From Fidelibacterota bacterium (GTDB lineage Bacteria > Fidelibacterota > Fidelibacteria > Fidelibacterales > Fidelibacteraceae): a DNA stretch of 9,353 bases. This document shows, one piece after another, positions 6,584 through 9,353 of this stretch. Position 1 is the first letter of the stretch, and the number at the start of each line of letters is the position of its first letter. The position numbers were made by a program, and so were the translations under genes. Location: positions 1 to 9,353 of the forward strand of contig JAOZRH010000054.1 of NCBI GenBank assembly GCA_029931905.1. The letters run 5' to 3'. Below the pieces are notes generated by a model that was not told the origin of the DNA, made no database searches, and was given only the letters and a program-made list of their open reading frames with translations.

Positions 6584-9190
6584 TTAGTCATTAAATTTTA
6601 TTCATTCATTAATTAATAGTTCTTTATATTTTCCAGCTATACTTTTTTCTAATTGCTTTATTCTTTTTTTATGTTCCAGTTGTCTATTAGGATATTTATT
6701 ATCTGTTTGTAGTAATTCAAGTTTAGTTTTCCGTTCAGCAATCTCTGTTTGTAATACTTTAACTGCTGGACTTCCTTTCAGTAATACTGGTGCTGACATC
6801 TTTTTATGTAAATCTATTGTTTTACTTACTGGTATTGAATTAGGTATTCATCAGATTTTCGGCTTAAATGTTTCTTCGTGTAATATTTCAACCCATATTG
6901 ACCTACAACCATAATGATTTGGTGGTGTAAAGTCGTGATACTGTGATGATCAAGGTTTAACCACTCTTCAATCAAGGCTCATACATAATTCAGTTGTTCT
7001 TGTATCTATTATAGCTGAATATTGCATTGCATAAATCTGTTCAGGATATTTCTCAAATATAGTTGCTCTTCATAAATTAACAGCTCCTGTAACTCATAAT
7101 GATGTTAATGTAGATTTAGCTTGTAATAATTTCTTTGTTATAACTTCATTAGCTATTGCCACAGCTTCAGATACACTTAAATTTGTTATCATTCAACCTT
7201 TCTTCTGTATAGCTTGTGTTAAATTAGTTTTAACTCCTGTTTCAATATCTGTTTTAATAAACTCTGCTACTGCTCCATTCTGTACTCTCATTGCTCATCT
7301 TACTTCTCAATTTGTTCTTGGTACTCTTACATTCATTTCAATAGCTGCTCACTTCTTCCCTATTTCAAACATTTCTTTTTGTACTTCTGTTAATGCTCCT
7401 GCTAATTTTCAAGTATGTCTTGCTTTAAGTATTCATATTGCTTTTATATCATTATTTTTAACTGCAGTTTTAACTTGTTTAACAAGATCTGATTTAATCT
7501 CTTTTATTGAGTCTTCTATCTGTTCTTCTAATACAGACTCAAATGTTCCCATTGAACGATTTAATGAAGTAAAATTTACTTTCCTTTCAGCAAATGTTAA
7601 TGGTCTTGGACTTATTTTTTCATATTCGTTAAACTGAAATCATTTTTTTTTTAGCTCTACATTGTCTTCTTGACTGTAGGCTTGTTTTTGTAAATCTAAT
7701 ATAATTTTATTATCTATGAGTCAAGATATTTCGTTGTAATACATATCTTCCGTAAATCACTCTTCCTCTTTTTTTCATTCCTTTTTAAGTTCTTCTTTAT
7801 TAATTCAATTATCTTTCGTTTTAACATCGTTTTTAGGCTGTTTAGGAGTTTTTTTAGGTTTTTGTGTGTTTACATCCGTTTCAGGTTTTACAAGCTCTTC
7901 TCATTCAATTTTTGCTGGTAAATTCATCATTGTTCTTATATATCATTCTAAATCTTCATCTGGTGTTATTATTCCACCATTAGACAATGTAGCTAGTGCA
8001 TTAGACAATGTTGTATAATCCACTGCACCTAATTTATCAAATTTAAGTTTAGGATATTTTACAACATCAAAATTTAAATCTACTAATTCTGGTATCAGGT
8101 ATCTATTAAACACATCAGCTATATTTTTAGCTATTGCTTCAAGTGCATTTAAAAACATTGAAGACTGGCTCTCATCTAAAGCCCGTGATCAACTCTCTGT
8201 ATTTCATAACTCTAAAAATTGTGCTAATACATTCTTTGATATTTCTCTGTTATGATGATTTATACTTTCATAAATTTTAGTATCTCCACTACTTTTTGTA
8301 TCTGCAAACTCAAACAACCATCAGTCCTCTTTTTTTCAAGGCATTACAATCCCTGTTTGACTTGTTGTTCTTATATTAGAAACTATTTTCTCAACATTAG
8401 CCTTATCTTCATCTCATAAAGCTCAAGGTGTGTACATCACTGGTATTCCAACAGATAACCGTTCTTGTCTTATAGAGTCAAACTTATAAAAATTATCTTT
8501 ATAAAACCAGTGTTTATAAGCTGACCTTAAAATTGAAACCCCCTCATAATTATCTCATTCTTTATCATTAGTAAATACTAATAATTTAGAAGATGGTATT
8601 GAAACCATTTGATAACCTTTTGAAGTTCATATTTCAATAGCTTGTGGTAAAGATTGTGTTATACCTGCAGCTCAAAGTTCTGTTTCCCATTTCCATATAC
8701 TTGTTTGTTTTCTGTATCATAACTTCTTAATCCAGATTTTTCATTCATCATCAATCTTAAATGTCTTTTCAAATACTGAAAATCAAAAAGGAAGCGAAGT
8801 CAAACACTCTATAAGAAACTGATCCCAAGAAGTTTCCATTTTATCAAATAAAGCATTACTTACAAATTCTCTTACTTCTTCATTTTTAGTATCTACTTCA
8901 TCATCATCATTTAAAGCACCCTCTACAAACCATTTAGTAGCCCGTATAGGCATTTCACATACTTTTAATGTAGCTTTAACCGTAGCATCTCATTTCCTCA
9001 TCTCATCGTATATAGCAAGTCAAGTCTTTCATTCCAGTTTAGTATTATACTCTTCTGAAATTAATCATCATTGCAAAAAAGTTCCACTAGCACCAATAGG
9101 TTTTAGTAAATCTCTTCAAGATAATTTTTTTGATTTAACTCCTGTTGGCTCTATTTGAGATACAGAGTCTTTAGTAACTTTATTATCCAT
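6584..9190 (-). CDS. Fused portal (Mu gp29/DUF935-type) and MuF head morphogenesis protein
   Basis: With TGA as Gly this is one uninterrupted 868-residue frame; I checked it line by line and found no TAA or TAG. Residues 1 to about 425 look like a DUF935 portal, the dodecameric ring through which DNA enters: YDEMRKGDATVKATLKV at 61-77, PFGFSVFEKTF, and SGSRALDES around 336. A Lys/Glu/Pro-rich linker covers about 428-478. The rest is a Mu F/SPP1 gp7 head morphogenesis domain with DTRTTELCMSLDGRVV (729-744) and PPNHYGCRSIWV (Cys762). Gly741 of the conserved LDG is TGA. Mu makes these as two proteins of about 510 and 425 residues, so this is a natural fusion of near-additive length. About 38 TGA codons occur here. 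It starts 3 bases after the terminase stop, with no Shine-Dalgarno sequence. The C-terminal 70 residues (KKRIKQLEKS and around) look helical and coiled. Confidence 0.93.
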
Positions 9191-9193
9191 AGT

Positions 9194-9353
9194 TTAAAAA
9201 TTATTTCGTATATGTTGGTCTACTGCTCTTGCTTTCCAAAAACTGTTTGTTTGTTTAGATGAACTCTTTTTTAATAAATTATTTGTTTTTTCCAAATCTT
9301 TAAATGTATTATAACTTTTACTTAATTCAACAATACCATACCTTAGTGCATCA
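9194..9353 (-). CDS. Terminase large subunit, C-terminal end (partial)
   Basis: Only the last 52 residues are in the window; the gene enters from the right edge and stops at TAA (9194-9196). The fragment opens with DALRYGIVEL, the Asp-Ala-Leu-Arg-Tyr signature common near the C-terminus of large terminase nuclease domains. A Lys/Ser/Asn-rich tail follows, ending RAVDQHIRNNF. Large terminase is the ATP-driven motor and nuclease that cuts the concatemer and pumps DNA through the portal. The call rests on this short motif plus position: the portal gene begins 3 bases downstream, the usual terminase-portal order of Mu-like and most other tailed phages. No TGA codon falls in this fragment, so it says nothing about the code. 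The ATPase motifs lie outside the window. Confidence 0.75.
   Translation of the reverse strand, partial: DALRYGIVELSKSYNTFKDLEKTNNLLKKSSSKQTNSFWKARAVDQHIRNNF

Noticed and set aside
1..9353. TGA read as tryptophan (table 4, as in Mycoplasma)
   Set aside because: Conserved glycines in the capsid, protease and MuF motifs fall on TGA while conserved tryptophans use TGG; TGA=Trp would add about 100 implausible tryptophans.
1..9353. A decayed prophage with many nonsense mutations
   Set aside because: Only TGA occurs in frame, never TAA or TAG, and frames, spacing and family motifs are intact over all twelve genes.

Overview
The window is part of the virion-structure operon of a tailed phage or prophage with a Mu-like head module. 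It is about 30% GC, and all twelve genes I can support lie on the minus strand, so transcription runs from the right end to the left. Read with the standard bacterial code the genes shatter into short pieces. Read with TGA as glycine they become twelve long, tightly packed frames. Conserved glycines of recognisable phage families fall on TGA codons, for example the LDG of the MuF domain, the GW of the Mu I-type protease and the YGVDAR of the Mu gpT-type capsid protein. This is translation table 25, used by Candidatus Gracilibacteria (BD1-5) and Absconditabacteria (SR1), so the likely host is a CPR/Patescibacteria cell of that group. CGA and CGG read sensibly as arginine, which argues against the Absconditabacterales variant (table 37) in which they mean tryptophan. 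No host gene is visible, so the window cannot tell a free phage from an integrated one.

Layout in order of transcription: C-terminus of the large terminase (9194-9353, partial); one 868-residue protein joining a Mu gp29-type portal to a Mu F/SPP1 gp7-type head morphogenesis domain (6584-9190); an unknown 86-residue protein (6322-6582); Mu I-type prohead protease with a charged scaffold-like tail (5151-6317); decoration-like protein (4668-5129); Mu gpT-type major capsid protein (3734-4630); a 76-base gap with a GC-rich hairpin; FluMu/HI1506-like protein (3247-3657); a 390-residue coiled-coil protein (2073-3245); and four small proteins that look like neck, tail or fibre parts (1801-2070, 1002-1796, 519-989, and 1-517, which runs off the left edge).

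The first half is a complete head-building line: the terminase motor packs DNA through the portal; the portal-MuF protein sits at the unique vertex; the protease and scaffold shape and mature the shell; the capsid protein and its probable cement form the wall. The order terminase, portal, F, I, T, HI1506-like matches Mu and the Haemophilus FluMu prophage. The left part departs from Mu: a long coiled-coil protein and small, Trp-rich, beta-looking proteins, two of which share a duplicated module, replace the familiar J/K/sheath genes.

Two genome-wide habits stand out. No gene start has a Shine-Dalgarno sequence; starts are preceded by A/T-rich leaders, often ending AATTATG. The share of glycines written as TGA varies strongly between genes: low in the capsid protein (about 3 of 26) and high in the coiled-coil gene (about 11 of 12) and the left-edge gene (about 12 of 15). 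There is no gene-free stretch over 300 bases and I see no tRNA, CRISPR array or insertion sequence.
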